Origin: Magnetococcales bacterium
GTDB taxonomy: Bacteria > Pseudomonadota > Magnetococcia > Magnetococcales > JADFYX01
Direction: 5' to 3'
Assembly (NCBI GenBank): GCA_015232405.1
Contig: JADFZS010000049.1
Span: 1-37,792, forward strand
DNA length: 37,792 bases
Shown: positions 15,402 through 24,950 of the stretch, in pieces
Layout: every line of letters starts with the position of its first letter
How positions within the stretch are numbered: position 1 is the first letter of the stretch
Translations under genes and position numbers: made by a program
The notes under the pieces: generated by a model
What the model saw: the letters and a program-made list of their open reading frames with translations, nothing else
Database searches by the model: none
What the model was told of the DNA's origin: nothing

Positions 15402-15500
15402 TCGGCAGTTGGGCGTATGTGAATGACGCAACATACTTAGCTGCCGTAATAGAAAAAATCGAAGTCACCCAATGGGTGATGAGACTTTTTTCTATTTTGC
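15402..15500 (+). repeat. Diverged third copy of the palindromic element
   Basis: In the same orientation as copy A, it begins GGCAGTTGGGCGT, keeps ACGCAACATAC and TTAGCTG..GTAA in order, and retains the centre TCGAAGTCACC...GGTGATGAGACTT. The terminal repeats are lost. Bases flanking the centre have changed on both arms so that pairing is kept (copy A CAG/CTG becomes TAG/CTA), giving a hairpin at 15447-15495. It sits 61 bp after the stop of rny. Confidence 0.65.
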
Positions 15501-15560
15501 TTTAGACTGTATATATTTGATTAGAAATCACAATAACTACCATCAGTTCACAATGGTAAG

Positions 15561-17120
15561 TTAATTAGCTATCTCCTGGGCGCGCATCTCTCTGATTACC
15601 GTTACCTTTATCTGTCCAGGATAGGTCATCTCGTTTTCTATGCGGTCGGCAACCTCACGGGCGATCATCATTGCCCCTTCATCGTTTACCCGGTCATAGG
15701 ATACAATCACCCGCACTTCCCGACCTGCCTGTATGGCAAAAGCTTTGTCTACACCTTTAAAATCGGTTGCAATACCTTCTAACTGTTCTAAACGTTTAAC
15801 ATAGGTCTCAACGTTCTCCCTTCGGGCACCCGGACGGGCTGCTGAAAGCGCATCTGATGCGTTGGTTAGGGGTCCATAAACAGAAGTTGGCTCTATATCA
15901 AAATGGTGGGACCAGATGGCGTTCACCACTTGGGGATGTTCACGATATTTTTTTGCCAACTCACCGCCAATTACTGCATGAGAACCCTGTATTTCATGGT
16001 CAACCGCTTTACCGATATCATGAAGAAGTCCACAACGGCGGGCAATATTGCCATCCAAACCCAACTCTTCTGCCATTATGCCAGCAAAATATGCCACTTC
16101 AACGGAGTGGGAAAGTACATTTTGCGTGTATGAAGTACGAAACTGCAATGTACCCAACAGTTTAATAATCTCAGGATGGACGTCGCTCAAGCCTACCTCA
16201 AAAACAGCTTGCTCGCCCTTTTCGCGGATCTCATTATCTATGGTTTTGGTCGCTTTTTTAACTACCGATTCAATACGGGCCGGGTGGATTCTGCCATCGG
16301 TAATCAACTCCTCCAAAGAGCGTTTTGCAACCTGTCGGCGGACAGGGTTGAAGCAAGAGATAACCACCGCCTCTGGAGTGTCATCGATAATCAGATCACA
16401 GCCTGTTGCGGTTTCTATGGCTCTTATGTTGCGCCCTTCCCTACCAATAATCCGCCCTTTCATCTCTTCTGAGGGAAGAGCCACAACGGACACTGTTCGC
16501 TCTGCGACAAACTCCCCTGCTAAACGTTGTACAGCTGTCGCTATGGTATCTCTGGCCTTCTGCTCTGCACCCTCAAGGGCCTCTGTCTCCAGCTGCTTGA
16601 AAAGGCTTGCAGACTCTCTGCGGGCTTTATCTTCCAAGGAGGACATTATCAACTCTTTTGCCCGCTCACTTGACATCCCTGCTATCTCTTCCAGCCGTTG
16701 TTGAGCTTGGGTTAATAGAGTTTTATATTTCTCCTTTTGTTCATCTAATATGGATCTGTCTTTTTCCAGGCTGGTACGGCGTTTATCAAGCTCACGCTCA
16801 CGAACATCTATTTGATCAAATTTTCTATCAAGCTGTTCTTCCCGTTTATCAAAACGAGCCTTGAGCTGGTCTAACTCTGCACCTTTTTTCTCAAATTTTT
16901 TCTGCAACTCCTCCTCAACACGCAGTTGATGCGCCTTTGAGCTGATCTCCATCTCCCGTTTCATGGCTGTTGATTTCTGCTCAACTGCCTCAATTTTTTG
17001 TTGCAATCTCTCTTCTTGAACAGCCAAATCCTGTTTCTGGCGGTCACGTTGCAAAAAGAAATATGCGAGGGAGATGGCTATTCCAAGAATTGCACCAATA
17101 AGGATAGTAACAATATCCAT
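15561..17120 (-). CDS. rny: Ribonuclease Y
   Basis: A membrane-anchored endoribonuclease that starts mRNA decay by cutting 5'-monophosphate RNAs. I choose the third of three close ATGs (17129, 17126, 17120) because AGGAG lies 10 bp before it; this gives 519 residues, the family's usual length. Seen: an N-terminal membrane helix ([21 protein letters not shown]), a long charged coiled coil (about 25-180), a KH domain with [13 protein letters not shown], and an HD domain with [12 protein letters not shown] and later SHHFDIEP. Downstream there is only repeat DNA; upstream, at 90 bp or more, is fthC in the same direction. The enzyme is found in Gram-positives and in some deep proteobacterial lineages, which helps place the host. 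Confidence 0.97.
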   Translation of the reverse strand: MDIVTILIGAILGIAISLAYFFLQRDRQKQDLAVQEERLQQKIEAVEQKSTAMKREMEISSKAHQLRVEEELQKKFEKKGAELDQLKARFDKREEQLDRKFDQIDVRERELDKRRTSLEKDRSILDEQKEKYKTLLTQAQQRLEEIAGMSSERAKELIMSSLEDKARRESASLFKQLETEALEGAEQKARDTIATAVQRLAGEFVAERTVSVVALPSEEMKGRIIGREGRNIRAIETATGCDLIIDDTPEAVVISCFNPVRRQVAKRSLEELITDGRIHPARIESVVKKATKTIDNEIREKGEQAVFEVGLSDVHPEIIKLLGTLQFRTSYTQNVLSHSVEVAYFAGIMAEELGLDGNIARRCGLLHDIGKAVDHEIQGSHAVIGGELAKKYREHPQVVNAIWSHHFDIEPTSVYGPLTNASDALSAARPGARRENVETYVKRLEQLEGIATDFKGVDKAFAIQAGREVRVIVSYDRVNDEGAMMIAREVADRIENEMTYPGQIKVTVIREMRAQEIAN

Positions 17121-17219
17121 GGCCATCATTCTCCTACTCTAATAAACAGCCTATAATACTGATTAATAGAGAAATATCGGTTAATACAAGATGCTCAAAG
17201 ATGCTAAAATAGAGATGAA

Positions 17220-17792
17220 TCAAATAAAACTTTGAACACCATTTTCCGTCACTACATGGTGTAGCGGTACATCATGGGTTGCATTTGGAAGTTGCGCAAC
17301 TCCCTGAAATTGAAAAGCTAAACCAACTATTACCGGTTTTTTTCTATCTGTTTTAACGGTTGACAAGGCCCGGTCATAATAACCCCCACCATATCCCAAA
17401 CGTGTCCCCTCGGGGTCAAAACCAACCAATGGCAGTAAAAACAGATCTATACTACCAATCTCAAGCCAATCGCTGCTGCTTGGCTCCTTTATTCCGTAAG
17501 CTCCTTTTTGTAGAGGATCTCCAGGTTTAAAGTGGGCAAAAACAAGCTTCTGCTTTGGCCTGACAACTGGAAGACAGAGTTTTTTTGTCTTAATCTTGTG
17601 AGAGTTTAAGAGATAGGATGTATCGACTTCATTGTCGATAGGGAGATAGAATGCCACGGTTCGAGCCAGCAAAAACGGCTTAAATTCTAAGACATAATCA
17701 ATTATAGACCTACTAAAAGAAGCAACCTGCCCAGAGGTCATACTCTGCCTCTGTTTGCGTATTGTGTCTCTAACATTTTTTTTGGACAACAT
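17220..17792 (-). CDS. fthC: 5-formyltetrahydrofolate cyclo-ligase
   Basis: Converts 5-formyltetrahydrofolate to 5,10-methenyltetrahydrofolate with ATP in one-carbon metabolism. The 190-residue product has the N-terminal basic helix KKNVRDTIRKQRQSM, the substrate loop FYLPIDNEVDT and the signature PLVGFDPEGTRLGYGGGYYDR, which covers the phosphate and Mg-ATP site. Length is normal. It lies immediately downstream of the 6S RNA gene, matching the ssrS-fthC (ygfA) order known from many proteobacteria, in which the two are transcribed together and the 6S RNA is processed from the transcript. Confidence 0.95.
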   Translation of the reverse strand: MLSKKNVRDTIRKQRQSMTSGQVASFSRSIIDYVLEFKPFLLARTVAFYLPIDNEVDTSYLLNSHKIKTKKLCLPVVRPKQKLVFAHFKPGDPLQKGAYGIKEPSSSDWLEIGSIDLFLLPLVGFDPEGTRLGYGGGYYDRALSTVKTDRKKPVIVGLAFQFQGVAQLPNATHDVPLHHVVTENGVQSFI

Positions 17793-17841
17793 TACAAAAA
17801 CACAACTAAAAGCTGGTTGCTTAATCTATTCTATAAAAAAA

Positions 17842-18020
17842 TCCCCCACCTGTACCGTGGGTGTGCTTTCTCTGAACCCTTCGTTAAAGGCGGACTCCCG
17901 AGATAATCGCTTCTGCGGATCTCCCATAAAGAGAGCATGCACTCCACGATCAGAGCAGGTTTCCTAGGTTCATGAGTATCGGCTCAGGAGAATGCCACTC
18001 CTCACGAGCACCGCAGGGGA
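17842..18020 (-). ncRNA. ssrS: 6S RNA
   Basis: The minus strand between zapA and fthC carries CCTGAGCCGATACTCATG, nearly identical to the 5' conserved block of enterobacterial 6S RNA, then GTGGAGTGCATGCTC and GAAGGGTTCA on the 3' side. The ends pair (CCCCTG with CAGGTGGGG) to close the long rod around the central bubble. 6S RNA mimics an open promoter and binds sigma70 RNA polymerase, chiefly in stationary phase. The 3' end is followed by a hairpin and seven T residues (17841-17835). A GATAAT box just after the zapA stop (18027-18022) could be a proximal -10 element. Ends are approximate. Confidence 0.9.
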
Positions 18021-18027
18021 AATTATC

Positions 18028-18318
18028 TCACCCTCTCATAAACTGATCACTTGATTCGATCAGTCTAACAACATTTTCTTCAAAAGATTTTACACCATCT
18101 TCTACGCTTTGTCTTTGCTGAAAAAGTTGATCAGCAATTCGTACTGCTGCCATAACCGCAACACGATCATGGGTTAAACCTGTTGAGCTTCTACTAATCT
18201 CCTTCATTACCCCATCAACATAGCTAGCAACTTCACGGATGTATTCTGATTCAGTACCGGAACCAGCCCGTAATCTAAGTGACTGACCATGAATGAGAAC
18301 TTCAATAAACTCAGACAT
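18028..18318 (-). CDS. zapA: Cell division protein ZapA
   Basis: A 96-residue cytoplasmic protein that binds and bundles FtsZ at the division ring. The N-terminal FIEVLIHGQSLRLRAGSGTESEYIREVASYVD is the family's beta-strand/helix head, followed by the long dimerising helix (MKEISRSS...VAVMAAVRIADQLFQQRQ). It lies between the zapB-like gene and the 6S RNA gene in the same direction, an arrangement well known in proteobacteria. The 6S RNA begins only a few bases after its stop. Confidence 0.93.
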   Translation of the reverse strand: MSEFIEVLIHGQSLRLRAGSGTESEYIREVASYVDGVMKEISRSSTGLTHDRVAVMAAVRIADQLFQQRQSVEDGVKSFEENVVRLIESSDQFMRG

Positions 18319-18385
18319 ATTTGAGACTCAATTTCACCCTGGACATATTACACAACCTATCCAGGAAAATAAAAAATTTTCCCTA

Positions 18386-18652
18386 TTATTGTCCATAATC
18401 ATTAAAACGAGCAAGCAAAGTTTCAATTTTTAACACAGTTTTTTCTTTTTCCGCCTGTAAAACAGTATTTTGTGCTGCTAAATCAGAGTTCTCCTGAGTA
18501 AGTTCAGCCTGTTTTTTTTTACTCTCTGCCAACTCCCGGTCCAAAACAGCCTTTTCGTCACGGAGTGTCATCACCATTTTTGTCAGAGCCCCCATTCGGC
18601 TCTCCAACTGTTGCAGTAGAGCCGCACTCCTCTCCATTCCGGTGTTTTCCAA
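18386..18652 (-). CDS. ZapB-like small coiled-coil protein
   Basis: 88 residues, almost entirely coiled coil (AALLQQLESRMGALTKMVMT, then repeated E/K/L heptads), ending TLLARFNDYGQ. This resembles the short family often found upstream of zapA (TIGR02449 type) and the division factor ZapB. I use a TTG start at 18652 because AGGGGAG lies 6 bp before it, whereas the ATG at 18637 is too far from that site. A division role is inferred from the neighbouring zapA and the coiled coil; direct homology to ZapB is not certain. Confidence 0.72.
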   Translation of the reverse strand: MENTGMERSAALLQQLESRMGALTKMVMTLRDEKAVLDRELAESKKKQAELTQENSDLAAQNTVLQAEKEKTVLKIETLLARFNDYGQ

Positions 18653-18672
18653 TTAAAACTCCCCTCAAACTG

Positions 18673-20112
18673 TTATGGAAGAACAGAGGCAGAACCCCTT
18701 AGCCATGCATCAACATTTTTGGCAGCTTTACGTCCACCATCAATTGCCTTTAAAACCAACGATTGACCGGTTGCCATATCGCCAGCAGCAAACACCCCTT
18801 CAACACTGGTCATGTGAAGTTTGTTAACCATAACATTACCACGAGGATCAAAATCAACCCCTAGAGCGGTCAACAGACCATTTTTCTCTGGGTGGAGAAA
18901 ACCCATAGCCAAAAGAACCAAATCGGCTTTGAGGGTGAACTCACCGCCAGCAATCTCCTCCATCCGCGGCCCACTCCCCTCCTGCTCATGCCAACGCAGA
19001 CGAATACAATTAAGAGCAGACACTTTTCCGTCGTCACCAGAAAATGATTTACTCAACACGCTCCACAATCTATCACACCCCTCTTGATGGGAGGTAGAGG
19101 TACGCAACTGCTGGGGCCACAAAGGCCATGGAGTGTCTGGAGAGCGATCTTTCGGGGGTTTTGGTAATAGCTCAATTTGAGTTACACTTGCAGCCCCATG
19201 GCGGATTGAGGTTCCTACACAGTCTGAGCCTGTATCACCACCACCGATAACAACAACATGTTTATCGTTGGCCAAAATATCACTTCCTGCTGGAATATCG
19301 AGACCAGATACCCGTCTGTTTTGTTGGGTTAAAAAGTCCATGGCAAAATGCACACCTGCCAACTCACGACCCGGTATTGGTAGATCACGAGGTGTCTCAG
19401 AACCACCAGTCAACAATATAGCATCAAACTGCTCTTGCAGCTGGTCTACAGAAATATCAACACCGATATTGACTCCGGTTTTAATGGTCAGACCCTCTGC
19501 TTCCATCTGCTCTAAACGACGGTCAACCACATGTTTTTCCAACTTGAAATCGGGTATACCAAAACGTAGCAGTCCACCTGCACGCTCATTTTTTTCAAAC
19601 ATGGTTACATCGTGACCTGCCCTGGTAAGCTGTTGGGCAGCTGCCATACCCGCAGGACCAGAACCAACAACCGCAACGGATTTACCTGTTTTATTTTTTG
19701 CTGGTTGGGGTTTGATATAATTCCGCTTCCACCCCTCTTCGGAAATCCTCTTCTCAATCTCCCGGATTGAGACTGGTTCGCTACTAATACCAACAACACA
19801 TGAGGTTTCACATAGCGCAGGACATATCCTGCCAGTAAACTCAGGGAAGTTATTGGTGCGATGGAGAACCTCAAGAGCCTCTTCCCAACGTCCCCGATAG
19901 ACCAGATCGTTCCACTGGGGAATTATATTGTTGAGGGTACAACCACTGTGACAAAAAGGGATACCACAATCCATACAACGAGAAGCCTGCTCCTGGAGCT
20001 TTTCCTGGGGAAATTCCAGATAAAGTTCTTTCCAATCGGTAATACGACTAGCAACCGAGCGTGTACGAGGGTTCTCCCTGTCTATATCCATAAATCCTGT
20101 AACATTACCCAT
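18673..20112 (-). CDS. gltD: Glutamate synthase (NADPH) small subunit
   Basis: The 479-residue beta subunit feeds electrons from NADPH through FAD and two iron-sulphur clusters to the large subunit. N-terminal Cys motifs CMDCGIPFCHSGC and CPALCETSC bind the clusters. VAVVGSGPAGMAAAQQL is the FAD dinucleotide fold and VVVIGGGDTGSDCVGTSIRH the NADPH fold. AAGDMATGQSLVLKAIDGGR near the end completes the FAD site. The ATG overlaps the end of gltB by 8 bp, so translation is probably coupled and the subunits made in equal amounts. Confidence 0.97.
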   Translation of the reverse strand: MGNVTGFMDIDRENPRTRSVASRITDWKELYLEFPQEKLQEQASRCMDCGIPFCHSGCTLNNIIPQWNDLVYRGRWEEALEVLHRTNNFPEFTGRICPALCETSCVVGISSEPVSIREIEKRISEEGWKRNYIKPQPAKNKTGKSVAVVGSGPAGMAAAQQLTRAGHDVTMFEKNERAGGLLRFGIPDFKLEKHVVDRRLEQMEAEGLTIKTGVNIGVDISVDQLQEQFDAILLTGGSETPRDLPIPGRELAGVHFAMDFLTQQNRRVSGLDIPAGSDILANDKHVVVIGGGDTGSDCVGTSIRHGAASVTQIELLPKPPKDRSPDTPWPLWPQQLRTSTSHQEGCDRLWSVLSKSFSGDDGKVSALNCIRLRWHEQEGSGPRMEEIAGGEFTLKADLVLLAMGFLHPEKNGLLTALGVDFDPRGNVMVNKLHMTSVEGVFAAGDMATGQSLVLKAIDGGRKAAKNVDAWLRGSASVLP

Positions 20113-23100
20113 TGCTAGACTCCCGCGCTTTCATCTCTGCCAAAACCCGTTGATACTCATAAGGCATAACCTTAACAAATTGGCTCAATGTTATATCCCA
20201 ATCTTGTAGAAGCCGCTTTGCTACCGAGCTTTTGGTAAATTTCTCATGTTTCTCGATCAACTCTTTGAGCTGGCTCTTGTCTTCTTCAGTCTCAACTTTT
20301 TGTAAATCGATCATTGCTGGATTACACATGGTTTCAAACTGCTTGTCTTGATCCAGAACAAAAGCGATACCACCGCTCATACCTGCACCAAAGTTACGCC
20401 CTGTTGAACCAAGTACAACCACAACACCTCCGGTCATATATTCGCAACCATGGTCCCCTACCCCTTCGACTATGGCTATAGCTCCAGAGTTACGTACAGC
20501 AAAACGTTCTCCAGCCAAACCTCTAAAGTAGGCTTCACCGCCAGTTGCTCCATAAAGCAGGGTATTGCCAACAATTATATTATCTTCTGCTACAATATCA
20601 CTTTTAGCACTAGGATGAACGACAATTCGCCCACCGGACATTCCCTTGCCAACATAGTCATTGGCACTTCCCTCAATGTGAAGGGAAACACCACCAACAT
20701 TGAAAGCACCAAAGCTCTGTCCTGCAACACCTTCAAAGGTGATGTTGATGGTATCTTCCGGCAGACCACTAGCACCAAACCTTTTGGATATGGCGCCACC
20801 CAACATAGCACCTACACTACGGTCTGTATTGAGAATCGGCAGCCGTATTGAAATGGGTTGTAATGTATCAAATGCCCGATCAGCCAACTCCATAAGTTTA
20901 TGATCAAGGACATTATCAATATTGTGGTCCTGTTCCTGAACCCTGCGAACAGCGATATTGGATGGTACGTCAGGTTTCTCCAGAATACTGGTAAAATCCA
21001 ACCCTTTGGCCTTCCAATGATCAATGGCTGTTGTGGTATTTATGCAGTCGACCCGGCCTATCATCTCATCAATGGTTCTAAAGCCCATTTCAGCCATAAT
21101 CTGGCGAACATCATTGGCGATAAAGTTGAAATAGTTGACGATGAACTGGGGACGACCAGTAAATTTCTTTCTGAGTCCCACATCCTGGGTAGCAATGCCA
21201 ACCGGGCATGTACCAAGGTGACACTTACGCATGATGACACAACCTTCTACCACTAAAGGAGCAGTAGCAAAACCGTACTCTTCTGCTCCAAGTAGGGCAG
21301 CTATTACAACATCACGCCCGGTACGAAGCTGACCATCTGTCTGCAACCGGACACGACCCCGCAAATCGTTGAGTACCAAGGTCTGTTGGGTCTCAGCCAA
21401 CCCCAACTCCCAGGGTCCACCTGCATGTTTGATGGAGCTTATTGGGCTGGCTCCAGTTCCCCCATCACCACCAGATATCAGAATCATATCGGCGTGACCT
21501 TTGGAAACACCAGCGGCAACGGTTCCTACCCCAACCTCAGAGACCAACTTAACAGAAACCCGACCATTAGGGTTTACATTTTTAAGATCAAAAATCAGCT
21601 GGGCCAAATCTTCGATGGAGTAGATATCATGATGGGGTGGAGGTGAAATAAGGGTAACACCAGGAGTTGTGTTTCTGGTTTTTGCTATCACCTCATTTAC
21701 CTTGTGTCCAGGTAACTGCCCACCTTCACCGGGCTTTGCACCTTGGGCAATTTTAATCTGCATTTCGTTGGAGTTAGCCAGATAGTGGCTTGTAACACCA
21801 AAACGACCAGATGCCACCTGTTTAATTGCACTACGTGCCAAATCACCATTGGGACGCGGCTTGAAACGTTCGGGATCTTCACCACCCTCACCTGTGTTGG
21901 ACTGCCCCCCAAGACGGTTCATGGCGATGGCGAGTATCTCATGGGCCTCTTTGGAAATAGAGCCGTAGGACATAGCACCTGTCACAAACCTTTTAACAAT
22001 TTCGGAGGCTGGCTCTACATCATCAATAGATATGGGTTTTCTGGCCTTTTTAAGCTCAAACAGTCCCCGTAATGTACAGAGATCACGGGAGCGGTTATTG
22101 ATTAAATCAGCAAACTCTTTGTATAACTCATAATTATTTTGTCGGGTGGAATGTTGTAACTTGGAGACCGTCTCCGAAGTCCACATATGTGTCTCACCCT
22201 CAATCCTGAGCTTATAATCTCCACCAACTTCAAGTGCGTAAGCGTTTGCTAAACTATCACCATAAGCCTTTTTATGTCGCTCCAACACCTCCCGAGCAAT
22301 ACCACAGAGATCAACACCTTCGATACGGGATACCGTTCCGGTGAAATACCGTTCAACCACATGTTTGCTCAAACCGATAGATTCAAAAATCTGGGCTCCG
22401 CAATAGCTAAATAGAGTGGAGATACCCATTTTTGAAAAAACCTTCAACATGCCTTTATTGATAGCTTTTACAAAGTTAGCATGGGCTTTCTCTTCGCTTA
22501 AATCATCAGGAAGATTGCCTTTTGCTTTTAGATCTGAAATTGATTCAAAAGCCAAATATGGATTTACCGCCCCTGCCCCATAACCTGCTAATAGAGCAAA
22601 GTGGTTCACCTCACGGGCTTCACCTGTCTCTGCTATAATACTGGCTTTATTGCGAACACCAGCCCGTATTAAATTGTGATGTACACCAGATACAGCCAAT
22701 AAAATTGGAATAGGAGCATACTCAGCATTGCAACCCTTATCACTGAGAATAACCAGGTTAACCCCTTTTATAAGTGCTTGAGAGACCTGCTCAAAAATTG
22801 CCGATAAGGCAGCTTTCATCCCCTCACTGCCATCAGCAACTTTAAATAGGGTGGAGAAGGTTTGCGCCTTTAGCCCTTTGCGGTCTACATCACGAATTTT
22901 TGCCAGCTCATCACTGCTTAAAATAGGCTGCTTTAAAGATATACGATCAACATGTGATGGGGATTCGTCAAGCAAATTACCAACGGGACCCAACTGCATA
23001 CGCAGACTCATAACCAGCTCTTCGCGGATGGGATCAATTGGTGGGTTGGTAACCTGGGCAAACAGCTGTTTAAAATAGTTAAAAACCAATACTGGTCGCT

Positions 23101-24631
23101 CAGACAACACCGCCATTGCAGCATCATTACCCATGGAGCCAGTTGGTTCCTGACCGTTTAAAGCCATTGGGGCCAAAAGAATATGTTGATCCTCTTCGGT
23201 GTAACCAAAAGTTTTTTGTCTTAATAAAAGAGGTTCTGTCTCTGCCTTGCTTGGTTTGCCCGGAGCAAGATTTTCCAACGGCATCAAGCCTTCCTTAGCC
23301 CATTTGCTGTAAGGTTTACTGCTGATGATACTGGATTTAATCTCCTCATCATCAATTATACGCCCCTCTTCAAGGTCGATAACAAACATACGACCAGGGC
23401 GCAGACGACCATTTAAGAGGGTCTCCTCAGGTGGGAAAGTCAAGGTTCCTGCCTCAGAGGCCATGACACAAAGACCACTCTTGGTAACCTGATAGCGAGC
23501 AGGACGCAGACCGTTACGATCAAGGGTGGCTCCAATATAACGACCATCGGCAAAAGCTACCGCTGCCGGACCGTCCCATGGCTCCATGATGGAGGCGTGA
23601 TACTCATAAAAACCTTTACGCTCTTCATCCATTTGTTTGTGATTTTCCCATGCCTCCGGGATCATCATCATCATCGCTTGGGGTAGAGAGCGACCACTTA
23701 TGACCAAAAACTCCAATGCCCTGTCAAAGGAGGCCGAATCAGACAGACCTTCAGGAACAATTGGAAATAGCTTTTTAATATCATCTCCAAACAGAGGAGA
23801 AGAGAGGGCAGCCTCTCTGGCACGCATCCAGTTGATATTACCACGTAGGGTATTGATTTCACCATTATGGCTGATCATACGAAAGGGCTGGGCCAGATCC
23901 CAAGTTGGGAATGTGTTGGTAGAGTACCTCTGGTGAACCATGGAAAAAGCACTCACCATGGTTGGGTTGCTAAGGTCGGGATAGTACTGCCCAACCTGCT
24001 CTGCTAAAAACATTCCTTTGTAGAGTAGTGTCCGGGTGGAAAAACTGGAAATATGAAAGGCCGCTGTTTCATCGACACCATAACCCAAAACAGCATTTTC
24101 AATGCGCCGTCTGATGATAAAGAGTTTGCGCTCCAACCATAGATCGTCAGAAGATTCAGGAGCATTGCGTATACCAACAAATACCTGACGCATGACAGGC
24201 TCGGCACCTTTGGCTGTGTAACCAATACGTGCATCAACACTAACAGGAACTTTACGCCAACCAAGAAGCAGTTGCCCCTCTTCAGCGATCATCTGTTCTA
24301 CCAGACGGACACATGATTCCCTAAGAGCTTTGTCTTTGGGGAAAAAGATCATACCAACGCCATAATCACCAGCTTTTGGTAGATCGATGTTTAACTTTTT
24401 TGCCTCTTCCTGGAAAAAAGCATCAGGAAGCTGCATCAATATACCAGCACCATCTCCGGTTAGAGGATCAGCCCCAACCGCACCTCGATGGGTGAGATTG
24501 TTGAGAACTTCAAGCCCCATCTCAATAATTTCATGAGATTTTTGACCATTTACATTGGCAACAAAACCCACTCCACAGGCATCATGCTCATGCCGGGGAT
24601 CATATAACCCAATTTTCTTTGGAAAACCCAT
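20105..24631 (-). CDS. gltB: Glutamate synthase (NADPH) large subunit
   Basis: The 1508-residue alpha subunit makes two glutamates from glutamine and 2-oxoglutarate, the GOGAT half of ammonia assimilation. Cys19 in HEHDACGVGFVA is the glutaminase nucleophile, exposed after removal of a short propeptide. Then follow the central domain (about 450-780), the FMN-binding synthase domain (about 800-1230) with GEGGEDPERF and SGGDGGTGASPISS, the 3Fe-4S cysteines CHLGTCPVG near 1140, and the GxGxG beta-helix (for example GGVVVVLGSTGRNFGAGMSGG). Length is normal. It is followed directly by gltD. Confidence 0.98.
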   Translation of the reverse strand: MGFPKKIGLYDPRHEHDACGVGFVANVNGQKSHEIIEMGLEVLNNLTHRGAVGADPLTGDGAGILMQLPDAFFQEEAKKLNIDLPKAGDYGVGMIFFPKDKALRESCVRLVEQMIAEEGQLLLGWRKVPVSVDARIGYTAKGAEPVMRQVFVGIRNAPESSDDLWLERKLFIIRRRIENAVLGYGVDETAAFHISSFSTRTLLYKGMFLAEQVGQYYPDLSNPTMVSAFSMVHQRYSTNTFPTWDLAQPFRMISHNGEINTLRGNINWMRAREAALSSPLFGDDIKKLFPIVPEGLSDSASFDRALEFLVISGRSLPQAMMMMIPEAWENHKQMDEERKGFYEYHASIMEPWDGPAAVAFADGRYIGATLDRNGLRPARYQVTKSGLCVMASEAGTLTFPPEETLLNGRLRPGRMFVIDLEEGRIIDDEEIKSSIISSKPYSKWAKEGLMPLENLAPGKPSKAETEPLLLRQKTFGYTEEDQHILLAPMALNGQEPTGSMGNDAAMAVLSERPVLVFNYFKQLFAQVTNPPIDPIREELVMSLRMQLGPVGNLLDESPSHVDRISLKQPILSSDELAKIRDVDRKGLKAQTFSTLFKVADGSEGMKAALSAIFEQVSQALIKGVNLVILSDKGCNAEYAPIPILLAVSGVHHNLIRAGVRNKASIIAETGEAREVNHFALLAGYGAGAVNPYLAFESISDLKAKGNLPDDLSEEKAHANFVKAINKGMLKVFSKMGISTLFSYCGAQIFESIGLSKHVVERYFTGTVSRIEGVDLCGIAREVLERHKKAYGDSLANAYALEVGGDYKLRIEGETHMWTSETVSKLQHSTRQNNYELYKEFADLINNRSRDLCTLRGLFELKKARKPISIDDVEPASEIVKRFVTGAMSYGSISKEAHEILAIAMNRLGGQSNTGEGGEDPERFKPRPNGDLARSAIKQVASGRFGVTSHYLANSNEMQIKIAQGAKPGEGGQLPGHKVNEVIAKTRNTTPGVTLISPPPHHDIYSIEDLAQLIFDLKNVNPNGRVSVKLVSEVGVGTVAAGVSKGHADMILISGGDGGTGASPISSIKHAGGPWELGLAETQQTLVLNDLRGRVRLQTDGQLRTGRDVVIAALLGAEEYGFATAPLVVEGCVIMRKCHLGTCPVGIATQDVGLRKKFTGRPQFIVNYFNFIANDVRQIMAEMGFRTIDEMIGRVDCINTTTAIDHWKAKGLDFTSILEKPDVPSNIAVRRVQEQDHNIDNVLDHKLMELADRAFDTLQPISIRLPILNTDRSVGAMLGGAISKRFGASGLPEDTINITFEGVAGQSFGAFNVGGVSLHIEGSANDYVGKGMSGGRIVVHPSAKSDIVAEDNIIVGNTLLYGATGGEAYFRGLAGERFAVRNSGAIAIVEGVGDHGCEYMTGGVVVVLGSTGRNFGAGMSGGIAFVLDQDKQFETMCNPAMIDLQKVETEEDKSQLKELIEKHEKFTKSSVAKRLLQDWDITLSQFVKVMPYEYQRVLAEMKARESSNG

Positions 24632-24950
24632 TTAACACTACCTACGCTAAATTAACCTAGAAAAGCCAATCATCATACACCCTGACAGAACATTGCACCT
24701 TGTCACACCAAATTCCAAGTCAGACCCCAACAAAAAAAGATCAGGACATCCATGAAAAATAAAACAAGAAATTCAAATGATTACATCAGGCTACAGACGA
24801 CAAAAAACAGATCTAAGTCCATTAATAAAAAATACTCCAGGGCCACATCCATCGTGAACCGCAATCTTTAGTATATCAAGAAACCATGGTATCATGTCAA
24901 CCTAGCGCGACTATTATAGCATCATAACAAAGTCTTGTTGACGAAGGCGA
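24632..24950 (-). promoter_or_regulatory. gltB promoter and long leader region
   Basis: No gene is seen in these 319 bp. On the minus strand, TTGACA (24900-24895) is followed by GATATA at 17 bp (24877-24872) or TATACT at 19 bp (24875-24870), so transcription could start near 24862. That leaves a leader of about 230 nt before the gltB ATG. I see no match to a known glutamine or nitrogen riboswitch, but a leader of this length could carry regulation. Confidence 0.45.

Noticed and set aside
15213-15434. Open frame of 73 codons on the minus strand
   Set aside because: It is created by copy B of the palindromic element and the start of the diverged copy, with no ribosome site or family match.
13700-15500. 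Possible CRISPR array
   Set aside because: Repeats are few, unequal in spacing and of different families; there are no regular spacers and no cas genes in the window.
23116-23298. Plus-strand frames within gltB and gltD
   Set aside because: These are antisense shadows of a highly conserved coding region; there are many such frames and none has its own signals.
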